From Microbacterium sp. Marseille-Q6965 (GTDB lineage Bacteria; Actinomycetota; Actinomycetes; Actinomycetales; Microbacteriaceae), in assembly GCF_946151065.1 (NCBI RefSeq), contig NZ_CAMGZA010000001.1, positions 1 through 64,000 on the forward strand: DNA of 64,000 nt. Reading direction: 5' to 3'. Positions 37,149-46,400 of the stretch are shown piece by piece. The notes beneath the pieces were generated by a model, which saw nothing but the letters and a program-made list of their open reading frames with translations, did not search any database and was not told where the DNA came from. The position numbers and the translations under genes are program-made. How positions within the stretch are numbered: position 1 is the stretch's first letter; every line of letters starts with the position of its first letter.

Positions 37149-38501
37149 TCACCGGCGGTCGTCCGGGAGGGCCCGCCCGGAGGCGGCGAGGTCGGCGGCC
37201 AGCCGTTCGGCCTCGGCGGCATCCAGGTGATGGACGGTGAGGCGCAGGTGGCGGGAGGGTCCCTCGCCGGCCAGGGAGAACTCGTCGCCGGTGCGGGCGA
37301 GCCAGCCGTGCTCGCGCAGCCGCTCGGCGACGTCGCGCGCCGGCGCTCCGACCGGCACCCACAGGCTGAGCCCGTCGCCGGGTGCCACCTCGATGCCCTC
37401 CTCGCGCAGGCGCGCGGCGAAGGCGGCGTTGCGCGCGGCGTAGTGCGCGCCGGCGTGCTCGATCGCCTCTCGCGTCGCGGGGTCCGACAGCAGGGCGTGC
37501 GCGAGGCGCTGGAGCAGGTGGCTGACCCACGTCGTGCCGGGGCTCAGCCGCAGCCCGAGCCGCTCCGCCGTGTGCGGATCGGAGGCGACGACGGCGAGCG
37601 ACATGTCGGGTCCGAGGAACTTCGACACCGAGCGCACGAGCGCCCAGCGACGGTGGTCGGGGCCGATCATCGAGCGGTAGGGGCGCCGTGAGAGCAGCGA
37701 GTAGTGATCGTCCTCGATGACGAGCACGTAGGGGTGGTCAGCGAGCACCTCCCGCAGCGCCGACGCCCGCGCCTCCGACAGGCCGGCGCCGGTGGGGTTC
37801 TGAGCGCGCGGCGTGCACACCACGGCCCGCGCGCCCTCGGCCAGCGCGCGGCGCAGCCCCGCGACGGTCATGCCCTCGGCGTCCACGGGAACCGGGATGG
37901 GACGGTACCCGGCCAGGCGCGCGGTCCGGATCGTGGCGAGATAGCACGGGTCCTCCAGTGCCACGGCGTCGTCGCGCGTGAGTGCCTGGGCAAGCAACCG
38001 TTCGATCGCGTCGAACGCGCCGTTGGTGATCGTCAGGCGCATGGGATCCGGCACCTCGGGCGCGAGCCACTCGCGTGCCCAGGCCTCCAGCCCGGGGTCG
38101 ATCACACCCTCGCCGTAGAGCACGGGGCGCGGGGCGAGGCGGGCCAGCGCAGGCTCGAGCCGTGGCAGCAGCGCCGGATCGGGGTTCGCCGCTCCCACGT
38201 CGCGCAGCTCGGTCGCCGCGTAGCCCTCCTGCGCGAGCGGCGGGCCGCCGGCGACGCGGGTGCCGCCACGACCGTGGGCGACGACGAGTCCGGCCTGGGC
38301 GAGCTGGCGGTACGCCGCGACGGCCGTGTTGCGGTTCACGCCAAGCTGAGCCGCGAGGGCGCGCACCGGGGGCAGGGGGTCGCCGGGTCGCAGCTCGCCG
38401 CGCTCCACCAGGCCCCGGACGGCGTCGGCGATCTCCCCGGCCGAGCCGCCCGTGATGCGCGGCGCGGCGGGGGCCGCGCGCGAGATGTCGCCGTGTGTCA
38501 T
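37149..38501 (-). CDS. pdxR: MocR/PdxR-family regulator (GntR HTH fused to aminotransferase-like domain)
   Basis: A 450-residue fusion. The winged-helix GntR domain (about 15-85) has PPVRALAAQLGVNRNTAVAAYRQLAQ cut here to LAAQLGVNRNTAVAAYRQL; the fold-type I aminotransferase domain has NPTGAGL, VIEDDHYSLL and PLP lysine Lys294 (SVSKFLGP). PdxR proteins sense pyridoxal phosphate and activate pdxST while repressing themselves. Divergent placement 74 bp from pdxS, with a direct repeat between, fits this role. The start is ATG 38501. Confidence 0.88.
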   Translation of the reverse strand: MTHGDISRAAPAAPRITGGSAGEIADAVRGLVERGELRPGDPLPPVRALAAQLGVNRNTAVAAYRQLAQAGLVVAHGRGGTRVAGGPPLAQEGYAATELRDVGAANPDPALLPRLEPALARLAPRPVLYGEGVIDPGLEAWAREWLAPEVPDPMRLTITNGAFDAIERLLAQALTRDDAVALEDPCYLATIRTARLAGYRPIPVPVDAEGMTVAGLRRALAEGARAVVCTPRAQNPTGAGLSEARASALREVLADHPYVLVIEDDHYSLLSRRPYRSMIGPDHRRWALVRSVSKFLGPDMSLAVVASDPHTAERLGLRLSPGTTWVSHLLQRLAHALLSDPATREAIEHAGAHYAARNAAFAARLREEGIEVAPGDGLSLWVPVGAPARDVAERLREHGWLARTGDEFSLAGEGPSRHLRLTVHHLDAAEAERLAADLAASGRALPDDRR

Positions 38502-38529
38502 CGTCGCCCAGCCTATGCGCCGCGCGATG

Positions 38530-38553
38530 CTAGGTTATGGCCTAGGCCAAACT
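38530..38553. promoter_or_regulatory. 12-bp direct repeat, candidate PdxR operator
   Basis: CTAGGTTATGGC (38530-38541) is followed directly by CTAGGCCAAACT (38542-38553), sharing CTAGGnnAw at 12-bp spacing, between the divergent pdxR and pdxS. MocR regulators bind direct repeats. The junction also forms the 12-bp palindrome TGGCCTAGGCCA (38538-38549). A TAGGTT hexamer (38531-38536) could be the pdxS -10. Confidence 0.5.
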
Positions 38554-38575
38554 GGCGGACGTGAGGAGAAGCAGG

Positions 38576-39463
38576 ATGTCGGAGACCACCGGAACCGCGC
38601 GGGTGAAGCGCGGGCTCGCCGAGATGCTCAAGGGCGGAGTGATCATGGACGTCGTCACGCCGGAGCAGGCGAAGATCGCCGAGGACGCGGGCGCCGTCGC
38701 CGTCATGGCCCTGGAGCGCGTGCCGGCCGACATCCGGGCCCAGGGCGGCGTCGCGCGCATGAGCGATCCTGACCTCATCGACGGCATCATCGAGGCCGTC
38801 TCGATCCCGGTCATGGCGAAGGCGCGCATCGGGCACTTCGTCGAGGCGCAGGTGCTGCAGGAGCTCGGCGTCGACTACGTCGACGAGTCCGAGGTGCTCT
38901 CGCCGGCCGACTACGCCAATCACATCGACAAGTGGTCGTTCACCGTGCCCTTCGTGTGCGGCGCGACGAACCTCGGCGAGGCGCTGCGCCGGATCACCGA
39001 GGGCGCCGCGATGATCCGCTCCAAGGGCGAGGCGGGCACGGGCGATGTGTCGGAGGCCACCCGCCACATCCGCCAGATCACGGGCGAGATCCGCGCCCTG
39101 GCGGCCAAGAGCGACGACGAGCTGTACGTCGCCGCGAAGGAGCTGCAGGCGCCGTACGAGCTCGTCGCGGAGGTCGCGCGCACGGGCTCCCTGCCCGTGG
39201 CGCTCTTCACCGCGGGCGGCGTGGCGACCCCGGCCGACGCCGCCATGATGATGCAGCTCGGCGCCGACGGTGTGTTCGTGGGGTCGGGGATCTTCAAGTC
39301 GGGCGATCCGGCTGCCCGTGCCGCCGCGATCGTCAAGGCGACGACGTTCCACGACGACCCCTCCGTGATCGCCGAGGTCTCGCGCGGCCTCGGTGAGGCC
39401 ATGGTGGGCATCAACGTGGCCGACGTGCCGGCGCCGCACCGCCTCGCCGAGCGCGGTTGGTGA
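38576..39463 (+). CDS. pdxS: pyridoxal 5'-phosphate synthase, PdxS subunit
   Basis: Makes PLP from ribose-5-phosphate, glyceraldehyde-3-phosphate and ammonia. It has 295 residues, a TIM barrel with Asp25, the Schiff-base Lys82 ([10 protein letters not shown]) and the second lysine in [20 protein letters not shown] precedes the ATG at 38576. Its stop overlaps the pdxT start (GTGA), giving coupled synthesis of the synthase and its glutaminase, which form a 12+12 complex. Confidence 0.97.
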   Translation: MSETTGTARVKRGLAEMLKGGVIMDVVTPEQAKIAEDAGAVAVMALERVPADIRAQGGVARMSDPDLIDGIIEAVSIPVMAKARIGHFVEAQVLQELGVDYVDESEVLSPADYANHIDKWSFTVPFVCGATNLGEALRRITEGAAMIRSKGEAGTGDVSEATRHIRQITGEIRALAAKSDDELYVAAKELQAPYELVAEVARTGSLPVALFTAGGVATPADAAMMMQLGADGVFVGSGIFKSGDPAARAAAIVKATTFHDDPSVIAEVSRGLGEAMVGINVADVPAPHRLAERGW

Positions 39464-40050
39464 GCGTCATGCCCCGCGTCGGCGTGCTCGCGCTGCAGGG
39501 CGACGTGCGCGAGCACGAGCGCGTGCTGCGCGCGCTCGGTGCGGATGTCGTCCGGGTGCGGCGTGAGGAGGAGGTGTGGCAGGTCGACGGTCTCGTGATC
39601 CCGGGCGGCGAGTCGAGCGTGATCGACAAGCTCGCGCGCGCCTTCGGGGTGCGCGACGCGATCGTCCAGCGGATCCGTGACGGCCTGCCGGTGTACGGCA
39701 CGTGCGCGGGTCTCATCATGCTGGCGGATCGCATCGCGGACGGGATCGGGGGGCAGCGGACCTTCGGCGGGCTGGACGCGACCGTGCGGCGGAACGCGTT
39801 CGGTCGCCAGAGCGAGTCGTTCGAGGTGGAGCTGGACGCACCCGCGCTGGACGCGCCCCCGGTGCGCGCGGCGTTCATCCGCGCGCCCGTGGTCGAGCAG
39901 CTCGGGCCGGGCGTCGAGGTGCTCGCGGCACTGCCCGACGGGCGGATCGTCGCCGTGGAGCAGGGGCCGCTGCTCGGCACGGCCTTCCACCCCGAAGTGA
40001 CGGGGGAGACGCGCTTCCACGCCCGGTTCCTCGAACGGGTCGGCGGCTGA
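39460..40050 (+). CDS. pdxT: pyridoxal 5'-phosphate synthase glutaminase subunit PdxT
   Basis: Class I-type glutaminase that supplies ammonia to PdxS. With the GTG at 39460 it has 196 residues; an ATG three codons later (39469) is also possible. The nucleophile is Cys82 ([10 protein letters not shown]), the oxyanion region is PGGESS, and the His/Glu are in AFHPEVTGE. It overlaps pdxS by 4 bp and is the last gene of the unit. Confidence 0.96.
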   Translation: MSVMPRVGVLALQGDVREHERVLRALGADVVRVRREEEVWQVDGLVIPGGESSVIDKLARAFGVRDAIVQRIRDGLPVYGTCAGLIMLADRIADGIGGQRTFGGLDATVRRNAFGRQSESFEVELDAPALDAPPVRAAFIRAPVVEQLGPGVEVLAALPDGRIVAVEQGPLLGTAFHPEVTGETRFHARFLERVGG

Positions 40051-40263
40051 CGCGCGCCGCGCAGGTGTGGGCCGCAAGCGACCGCGCGGGGCGCTGCGAT
40101 CGAGAGCCCGAGTCATGACATCTACGGCGGTTAGTCGCGATGGTGAAGGATCGGGCCTGCGTGCCGCCCGCGGAGGACGCTCAGGTGCGGGCCTCCGGCT
40201 CACCGACGCGCTGCCGGCCTTTCGCGACGTGCGCGCGAGCGCGGCGGCGCCGCCTGCACGAGC

Positions 40264-40295
40264 AGAGAGCCCTGACCATCTCGTCGGGGCTCTCT
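40264..40295. terminator. 9-bp inverted repeat downstream of pdxT
   Basis: AGAGAGCCC (40264-40272) pairs with GGGCTCTCT (40287-40295), loop 14 nt. It lies 214 bp after the pdxT stop; it could end the pdxST transcript. Confidence 0.4.
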
Positions 40296-40370
40296 TGCGG
40301 GGTGGGTCCTCGGACTAGCGAAGAGCCGAGACCGCTTAAGCGGAGGGGGTCGGTGACGGCGTGACCCGGC

Positions 40371-40401
40371 TTGACCCTCACGCGACGTCAGGCACGAAGG
40401 T
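40371..40401 (+). promoter_or_regulatory. MerR/TipA-type promoter with 17-bp dyad operator
   Basis: The -35 TTGACC (40371-40376) and -10 GAAGGT (40396-40401) are 19 bp apart, the stretched spacing typical of MerR-family activated promoters. The spacer is filled by the dyad CCTCACGCGACGTCAGG (40376-40392; CCTnACG-n3-CGTnAGG), very like the Streptomyces TipAL site as I recall it. The -10 is 7 nt from the VOC ATG, so the message would be leaderless. Confidence 0.65.
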
Positions 40402-40408
40402 GGTGTCC

Positions 40409-40948
40409 ATGGACACGACCTTCGACGCTTTCGAGGTGAGCCCGGTGCCCGCGGCCGGATCGCCCGCTCCCAAGCCCTTCCGCGGAATCTATGCCATGCC
40501 CGCCTTCGCAACGGTGCCGAGCAACGATCTGGACGCGTCGGTCGATTTCTGGACTCGCGGCCTCGGATTCATCGTCCTCTTTCGCGCGCCGGGGCAAATC
40601 GTGCATTTGCGCCGCTGGATGTTTCAGGACGTGCTGCTGGTGCCGGCGCAGGGCGACGCCGTGGGGGCGGCGCCCGTGGGCCAGACCCTGTCCTTCGCGA
40701 GCGTGCTCGACCAGCTTGACGGAGTCGTCGCCGCATGTCGCGCGCTGTATCCGGGCAGCGCGACGGATCCCGAGGACACTCCCTGGAACACGCGCGACGT
40801 GACGGTGACGACGCCCGAGGGGGTGCGGGTGGTGCTCACTGCTGCGAAGCCGTTCGATCCGGAGGGGCCGGAGGGGCGTCGCCTCGCCGAGATGGGCATT
40901 CCTGCACCCGGGGAGCGCGGAAGAGGTGACAATGACATTCGTGGCTGA
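40409..40948 (+). CDS. VOC family protein (glyoxalase/bleomycin resistance type)
   Basis: A 179-residue protein with beta-alpha-beta-beta-beta modules: FATVPSNDLDASVDFWTRGLGFIVL begins the first, shown here by DLDASVDFWTRGLGF, and ending FQDVLLVPAQ; VTVTTPEGVRVVLTA closes the second. Such proteins bind or modify small hydrophobic compounds or metals; many give drug resistance by binding. The ATG at 40409 is preferred because the promoter ends 7 nt before it; a GTG at 40361 is in frame but lies upstream of the -35. It overlaps the TipA-like regulator gene, which probably induces it. Confidence 0.82.
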   Translation: MDTTFDAFEVSPVPAAGSPAPKPFRGIYAMPAFATVPSNDLDASVDFWTRGLGFIVLFRAPGQIVHLRRWMFQDVLLVPAQGDAVGAAPVGQTLSFASVLDQLDGVVAACRALYPGSATDPEDTPWNTRDVTVTTPEGVRVVLTAAKPFDPEGPEGRRLAEMGIPAPGERGRGDNDIRG

Positions 40949-41746
40949 GCACACGGGTTCCAGCGGAGCGACCGTTGGCGCAGCGTCCGAGCTGCTCGGA
41001 GTGACCGTGCGCACACTTCACCATTGGGACGCGATCGGGCTGGCCGCGCCGTCGGCGCGGACGCCCGCGGGATATCGCCTGTACACCGACGATGATCTGG
41101 CGCGCTTGGAGCGAGTCGTCGCCTACCGTGACGCGGGGCTCAGCCTCGAGGCGATCCGTGCCGTGCTCGATGGTGAGGCGGCCGATGGCGTCGTCGCCCT
41201 GTTGAGCGAGCAGCGCGAGCGAATCGCGCAGCGCATTCGCGAGCTCGAGTGTCTGGAGGCGAACCTTGCCCGCCTGAGCCTCGCGCACGAGCGTGGCGTG
41301 TTGCTCGGTGATGCCGAGCAGCGCGAGCTGTTCGGCGCGCGCTGGGACCCGGCGTCCGCGCAAGGCGCCAGGGAACGGTGGGGTGGCTCGCCCCAGTGGG
41401 CGCAGTTCGCGGAACGCTCAGTGCGACGCGGGCGCGAGGAGTGGCGTTCCCTCTCGCGTGGCTTCACACGCTGCAGAATGAGCTTGCCGCCGCCATGGCA
41501 CGCGGCGTGGAGCCTGGTGAGGCGGAGGCCGACCGACTCGCTGACCGGCATCGCCAGCTCTTCTCCGAGCTCTTCCCGCTGACGGTGTCGATGCAGGTGT
41601 GCCTTGCCCGAATGTTCGAGGCGGACCCCGGGTTCGCGGCCCATTACGACGGCATCCGCCCGGGGCTGGCGAACTGGTTTCGTCGCGTCGTGGACGCAGC
41701 CGCGCGCAGCCGAGGCGTGGACCCCGAAACCGCGATCTGGCAGTAG
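40932..41746 (+). pseudogene. TipA-like MerR regulator with TipAS ligand domain, frameshifted
   Basis: The first frame encodes a MerR HTH (about 1-75: VRTLHHWDAIGLAAPSAR, GYRLYTDDDLARLERV), a dimerisation helix and the start of a TipAS domain (ERWGGSPQWAQFAERSVRRG). After EEWRSLS, at about 41450-41465, homology continues in another frame: HTLQNELAAAMARGV, VSMQVCLARMFEADPGF and RPGLANWFRRVV to the stop at 41746. One missing base explains the shift. TipAS domains bind thiopeptides and other multidrug ligands. As read, the protein would lack half its ligand domain. The start is ATG 40932 or GTG 40926. Confidence 0.82.
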
Positions 41747-41758
41747 ATGCGGGTGCGG

Positions 41759-42610
41759 TCAACGCACCCGGCGGACCTCGAACTCCCGGCGCGGGTTCGC
41801 GTAGTGCTCCTGCGCCTCCACGAGGAGCAGTTCCTTCGAGCCCGCGGCGAAGGTCTGCTCGAGAAGGCCGAAGACGCTCGACGCGGTGCGGGCCAGGGCG
41901 TCGGCGGCGTCGCGCGTGCGCACGTAGTGCGACGTGAAAAGCGCGGCCGTGACGTCGCCCGATCCGTTCGCCTTCATCGGCAGGTAGGGCGTCTGCACGA
42001 TCCACGCACCCTCGTCGTCGATCGCCATCATCTCGATCGTGCCGTCCTCGCGGTCGGGTCGCTCCACGCTCGTGACGAGCACCGTGCGCGGCCCCATCGC
42101 GCGTGCGAGATCGGCGGAATCGAGGGTCGACTCGATGGTGTCCGGTTCCGTGCCGGTGAGGAAGCCGAGCTCGAACTGGTTCGGTGTGATGATGTCGGCC
42201 ACCGGCACGACCTTGTCGCGCAGCAGGTCGGGGATCGCCGGCGCCACGAAGCAGCCGGACTTCGAGTTGCCCATCACGGGATCGCAGGAGTACACGGCCG
42301 CCGGGTTCGCCGCCTTCACGCGGGCGACGGCGTCGATGATGACGTCGGCGATGCCCTCGGAGCCCTGGTAGCCGCTGAGCACGGCGTCGAGCTCGCCGAA
42401 CGCGCCGCGCTCCTCGACGCCCGTGATGACGTCGGCGACGTCCTTCGGGTCCATCACGGGGCCGCGCCAGGCGCCGTAGCCGGTGTGATTGGAGAAGTTC
42501 ACCGTGTAGACGGGAAGCACCTCCACGCCGATGCGCTGCATGGGGAAAACGGCCGCGGAGTTGCCCGCGTGACCGTAGGCCACGGCGGACTGGATGGACA
42601 GGATCTTCAC
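41759..42610 (-). CDS. pdxY: pyridoxal kinase PdxY
   Basis: Ribokinase-superfamily kinase of 283 residues that phosphorylates pyridoxal in the B6 salvage pathway. Recognisable parts are SIQSAVAYGHAGNSAAVFP at the N-terminus, YSCDPVMGN, ITPNQFELGFLTG, and the anion-hole/catalytic loop KANGSGDVTAALF with the base Asp. It is convergent with the TipA-like gene and sits 1.7 kb from pdxST, so de novo synthesis and salvage genes are in the same neighbourhood. Confidence 0.95.
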   Translation of the reverse strand: MKILSIQSAVAYGHAGNSAAVFPMQRIGVEVLPVYTVNFSNHTGYGAWRGPVMDPKDVADVITGVEERGAFGELDAVLSGYQGSEGIADVIIDAVARVKAANPAAVYSCDPVMGNSKSGCFVAPAIPDLLRDKVVPVADIITPNQFELGFLTGTEPDTIESTLDSADLARAMGPRTVLVTSVERPDREDGTIEMMAIDDEGAWIVQTPYLPMKANGSGDVTAALFTSHYVRTRDAADALARTASSVFGLLEQTFAAGSKELLLVEAQEHYANPRREFEVRRVR

Positions 42611-42661
42611 CCTTCCGATGATCTCACTGTTTCGGGCGGGCGCGGACCGCCGGCGCCTCGC

Positions 42662-43369
42662 TCACACCGGCTCGACGAGCGCGGGGGAGTTGTTGCGCAC
42701 GTTGCCGACCGCGCGGTCCACGGGGTGGAAGGCGAGCGTCTCGGCGACCCGCGGTGCGTCATCGAGTGCCGCGTCGAGCACGTCGCGGGGGTGCTCCACG
42801 GTCGGATCCAGCCAGGCGTCGGCGTGGGCGGCGTCGAGGAACACCGGCATGCGGCCGTGGATCGAGCCGAGCTGCCCGATGGAGTCGCGCGTGAGGATCG
42901 TGAAGCTCAGCACCCACCGGTCCGGATCGTCGTCGGCCTTGCTCTTGTCGCGCCACCACTCGTAGAGCCCGGCGAACAGCAACGGCGAGCCGTCGGCGGG
43001 ATGGATGAAGTGGGGCACCTTGCCGGTCTGCTGGTCCTGCCACTCGTAGTAGCCGGTGGCCGGCACGATCGCCCGCCGCTTGGCGAGCGCGTTCTGGAAC
43101 ATGCGCTTCTGCTCGAGCTCCTCGGCGCGCGCGTTGAAGGCGCGCGCCCCGATGGAGAGGTCTTTCGCCCACGAGGGCACGAGCCCCCAGCGGGCGCGCT
43201 CGAGCCGGCGCGTGGGAGGCTCGCTCTTGGCCGAGTCGAGCACGATGGCCACCGGGTCGGTGGGCGCGACGTTGTACGACGGCTCGGGCAGGTCGTCGGC
43301 GACGAGGTCGACCCTCAGCTCGCTGACGAGCTCCCCGCCGACGTTCGCGACGACGAATCTCCCGCACAT
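42662..43369 (-). CDS. SOS response-associated peptidase (SRAP/HMCES-YedK family)
   Basis: A 235-residue SRAP protein. The catalytic Cys2 is exposed after Met removal (MCGRF), with the Asn in YNVAPT, Glu in GYYEWQ and His in HGRMPV. YedK/HMCES forms a covalent thiazolidine crosslink with abasic sites in single-stranded DNA and so protects them from error-prone processing. No LexA box is visible upstream. It lies next to the SOS mutasome operon, a sensible functional neighbourhood. Confidence 0.95.
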   Translation of the reverse strand: MCGRFVVANVGGELVSELRVDLVADDLPEPSYNVAPTDPVAIVLDSAKSEPPTRRLERARWGLVPSWAKDLSIGARAFNARAEELEQKRMFQNALAKRRAIVPATGYYEWQDQQTGKVPHFIHPADGSPLLFAGLYEWWRDKSKADDDPDRWVLSFTILTRDSIGQLGSIHGRMPVFLDAAHADAWLDPTVEHPRDVLDAALDDAPRVAETLAFHPVDRAVGNVRNNSPALVEPV

Positions 43370-43464
43370 GCGGCCAGGCTACGCCGTGTCGCCGACATTG
43401 CGTCGTCGGGTGCGACGGACGGGTGGTCGGCGCGGGGGCGGGCGGCGGCGCGCGCCGGTCTCGC

Positions 43465-46400
43465 TCAGCGGAAGTCGCGGGAGCGGTGACCGATGCCGAC
43501 CCGGAGGTCTTCGAAGCCGTCGGCGACGATGTTGATGACCCCTTCGGGCGAACGCTCCAGGATGCCGCGCGCGATGAGTGCGGGGCTGTCGCGCACGACG
43601 GCGCGAAAGCGGGTCCACGCGCCGACCGAGCAGATGACGTTGATGAGACCGAACTCGTCCTCGAGGTTGAGGAACGTCACCCCCGACGCCGTGGCGGGCC
43701 GCTGCCGATGGGTCACGAGCCCGGCGACCTCCACGCGCCGACCCGTCTCGTGCGTGCGCAGCCCGGCGGAGGTGACCACGCCGCGGGCGTCGAGCGCGCC
43801 GCGGAAATGGGTGAGGGGGTGGTCGTCCGTGGAGACTCCCGTGGCCCAGAGGTCGCTCGCGAGCCGCTCGTAGCTCGACGGGTCGGGGAACAGCGGCGGT
43901 TGCACGGCCTGCACCGTGCCGGGCAGGTACTCGGGGCGGTCCTGCGCCGCGGCCCCGGCGATCCACAGGGCCTCACGCGTGCCGTGCCCGAGCGACGCGA
44001 ATGCTCCCGCCGTGGCGAGCGCTTCGAGCTGGTTCTCGCTCACCCCCGTGCGGCGCACGAGGTCGTGCATCGACGCGAACGGGCCGTTCGCGTCGCGCTC
44101 GGCCGCGATGGCGCGGGCGGTGCGCAGGCCCACGCCCGTGACCCCGGCCAGTCCCAACCGCACGGCGAAGGCGCCGTCGCGGCGGTGCGCCGCCGATTCG
44201 TCGGGCGCGTGCGGATCGAACGGCGGCGGCTCCCCGTCGAACGAGCGCAGGCACTCGTCCCTGCCGGTCGGGCCGTGCCGCTCGGGATCGAGCGGCTCGA
44301 GCGTCTCCTGCGCGCCCGAGAGGTTGATGTCGGGCCGGTGCACCACGACGCCGTGGCGGCGGGCGTCGGCGGTGAGCGTGGCGGCGGAGTAGAACCCCAT
44401 CGGCTGCGCGCGCAGCAGGCCCGCGAGGAACGCGGCCGGGTAGTGCAGCTTGATCCACGAGCTGGCGTAGACGAGCAGGCCGAACGAGAGCGAGTGCGAC
44501 TCGGCGAAGCCGAAGTTCGCGAACGCCTGGATCTGCGCATAGATCGCGTCGGCCGCCTCGTCCGACAGGCCGTTGCGCCTCATGCCCGCGTAGAGCTTGT
44601 CGCGGATCTTCTCGATCCGTTCGAGCCCCCGCTTGGAGCCCATGGCTCGGCGCAGCAGATCGGCGTCCTCGCCCGTGCAATCGCCGATGACCATGGCCAT
44701 CTGCATCAGCTGCTCCTGGAAGATCGGCACGCCATGCGTCCGCTCCAGCACCGGCTTGAGCTTGGGGTGCGGGTAGGTCGTGGGTTCGGTGCCCATCTTG
44801 CGGCGCACGAAGGGGTGCACGGCGCCGCCCTGGATCGGTCCGGGCCGGATCAGCGCGATCTGGATGACGAGGTCGTAGAAGCGGCGGGGCTGCAACCGGG
44901 GGAGCAACCCCATCTGCGCGCGCGATTCCACCTGGAACACGCCGATGGAGTCGGCGCGACAGAGCATGTCGTAGACCGCGGGCTCCTCGCGCGGCAGCTC
45001 GCGCAGCTGCCACCGCTCGCCGGTGGACGCGTGGACGAGGTCGAAGCAGTGCTGCAGGGCCGAGAGCATGCCCAGCCCGAGAAGATCGAACTTCACCAGC
45101 CCCATCCAGGCGGCGTCATCCTTGTCCCACTGGATGACCGTGCGGTTCTCCATGCGGGCGTGCTCGACCGGCACGACCTCGCCGACAGGACGGTCGGTCA
45201 GCACCATGCCGCCGGAGTGGATGCCGAGGTGCCGAGGCGCCTTCATGAGCTCCGCCGCGTACTCGATCACCTGATCCGGGATGTCGTGATCCGGTCCGGA
45301 CTCCAGCGTGGCGCCCCAGCGCTCCACCTGCCGCGACCAGGCGTCCTGCTGGCCGGGGGAGAAACCCAGGGCACGGGCCACGTCGCGCACGGCGTTCTTC
45401 GGTCGGTACTGGATGACGTTCGCCACCTGCGCGGCACGCTCGCGTCCGTACTGGTTGTAGACCCACTGGATGATCTCCTCGCGGCGGTCGGAGTCGAAGT
45501 CCACGTCGATGTCGGGCTCCTCGTCGCGGATCGCCGAGAGGAAGCGCTCGAAGGGCAGGTCGTAGGCGATCGCATCGACGGCAGTGATGTCGAGCAGATA
45601 GCAGACGGCGCTGGCGGCGGCCGATCCGCGACCCTGGCACAGGATGCCGCGGCGGCGCGCCTCGGCCACGATGTCGTGCACGATGAGGAAGTAGCCGGGG
45701 AAGTCCTTGCGCTCGATCACGTCGAGCTCGTGCTCGATCCGCCTGCGCCCCGCGTCGTCGAGACGGGGGTAGTGCGAGGGCACGGCACGCCAGACGAGTT
45801 CGCGCAGGTACGACATGGGCGTGTGCCCGTCGGGCACCTCCTGCTTCGGCAGGGCGGGACGGGCGCGGCGCAGCGGAAACGCCAGCTCCGCCGCCAGATC
45901 GGCCGTGCGCTCGACGGCGTCGGGGAAACGCGCGAACAGGCGCGCCATCTCGTCGCCGGAGCGCAGGTGGGCCGCATCGTGCGCGGGCAGCCAGCCGTCC
46001 AGGTCGTCCATGGCGCGGGTGGCGCGGATCGCGGCGACGGCCCGCGCCAGTCGTGCACGCTCGGGCGTGGCGTAGTGGACGTTGTTGGTGGCGAGGACGG
46101 GCACGCCGACACGCGAGGCGAGGTCGGCCAACGCGTCATTGCGCCGGTCGTCGAGCGGGTCGCCATGGCGCGTCAGCTCGACGAAGACCCCGTCCCGTCC
46201 GAACCGGTCCACGAGGTCGCGCAGCGCGGCCTCGGCCGCCGACAGGTCGCCGGAGCCACGCGAGACGGGCCCGGACAGTGCGCGACCCACCGCGCCCTTA
46301 CGGCACCCGGTGAGCACCGCCCAGTGGCCGCGGCCGCGCTCGGCCAGATCATCGAGGTCGTAGAGCGGCCTGCCCTTCTCGCCGCCGCGCAGCTGCGCGC

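Larger units (their letters stand above)
40051..40408. other. 358-bp intergenic region: hairpin, palindrome and TipA-like promoter, no gene
   Basis: From left to right it holds a 9-bp hairpin (40264-40295), the 12-bp palindrome CCGCTTAAGCGG (40333-40344), and the VOC promoter/operator (40371-40401). No open frame has convincing codon use. Confidence 0.55.

Noticed and set aside
40333..40344. 12-bp palindrome CCGCTTAAGCGG as an operator of the VOC unit
   Set aside because: It lies upstream of the -35, is short, and the TipA-like dyad in the spacer explains regulation better.
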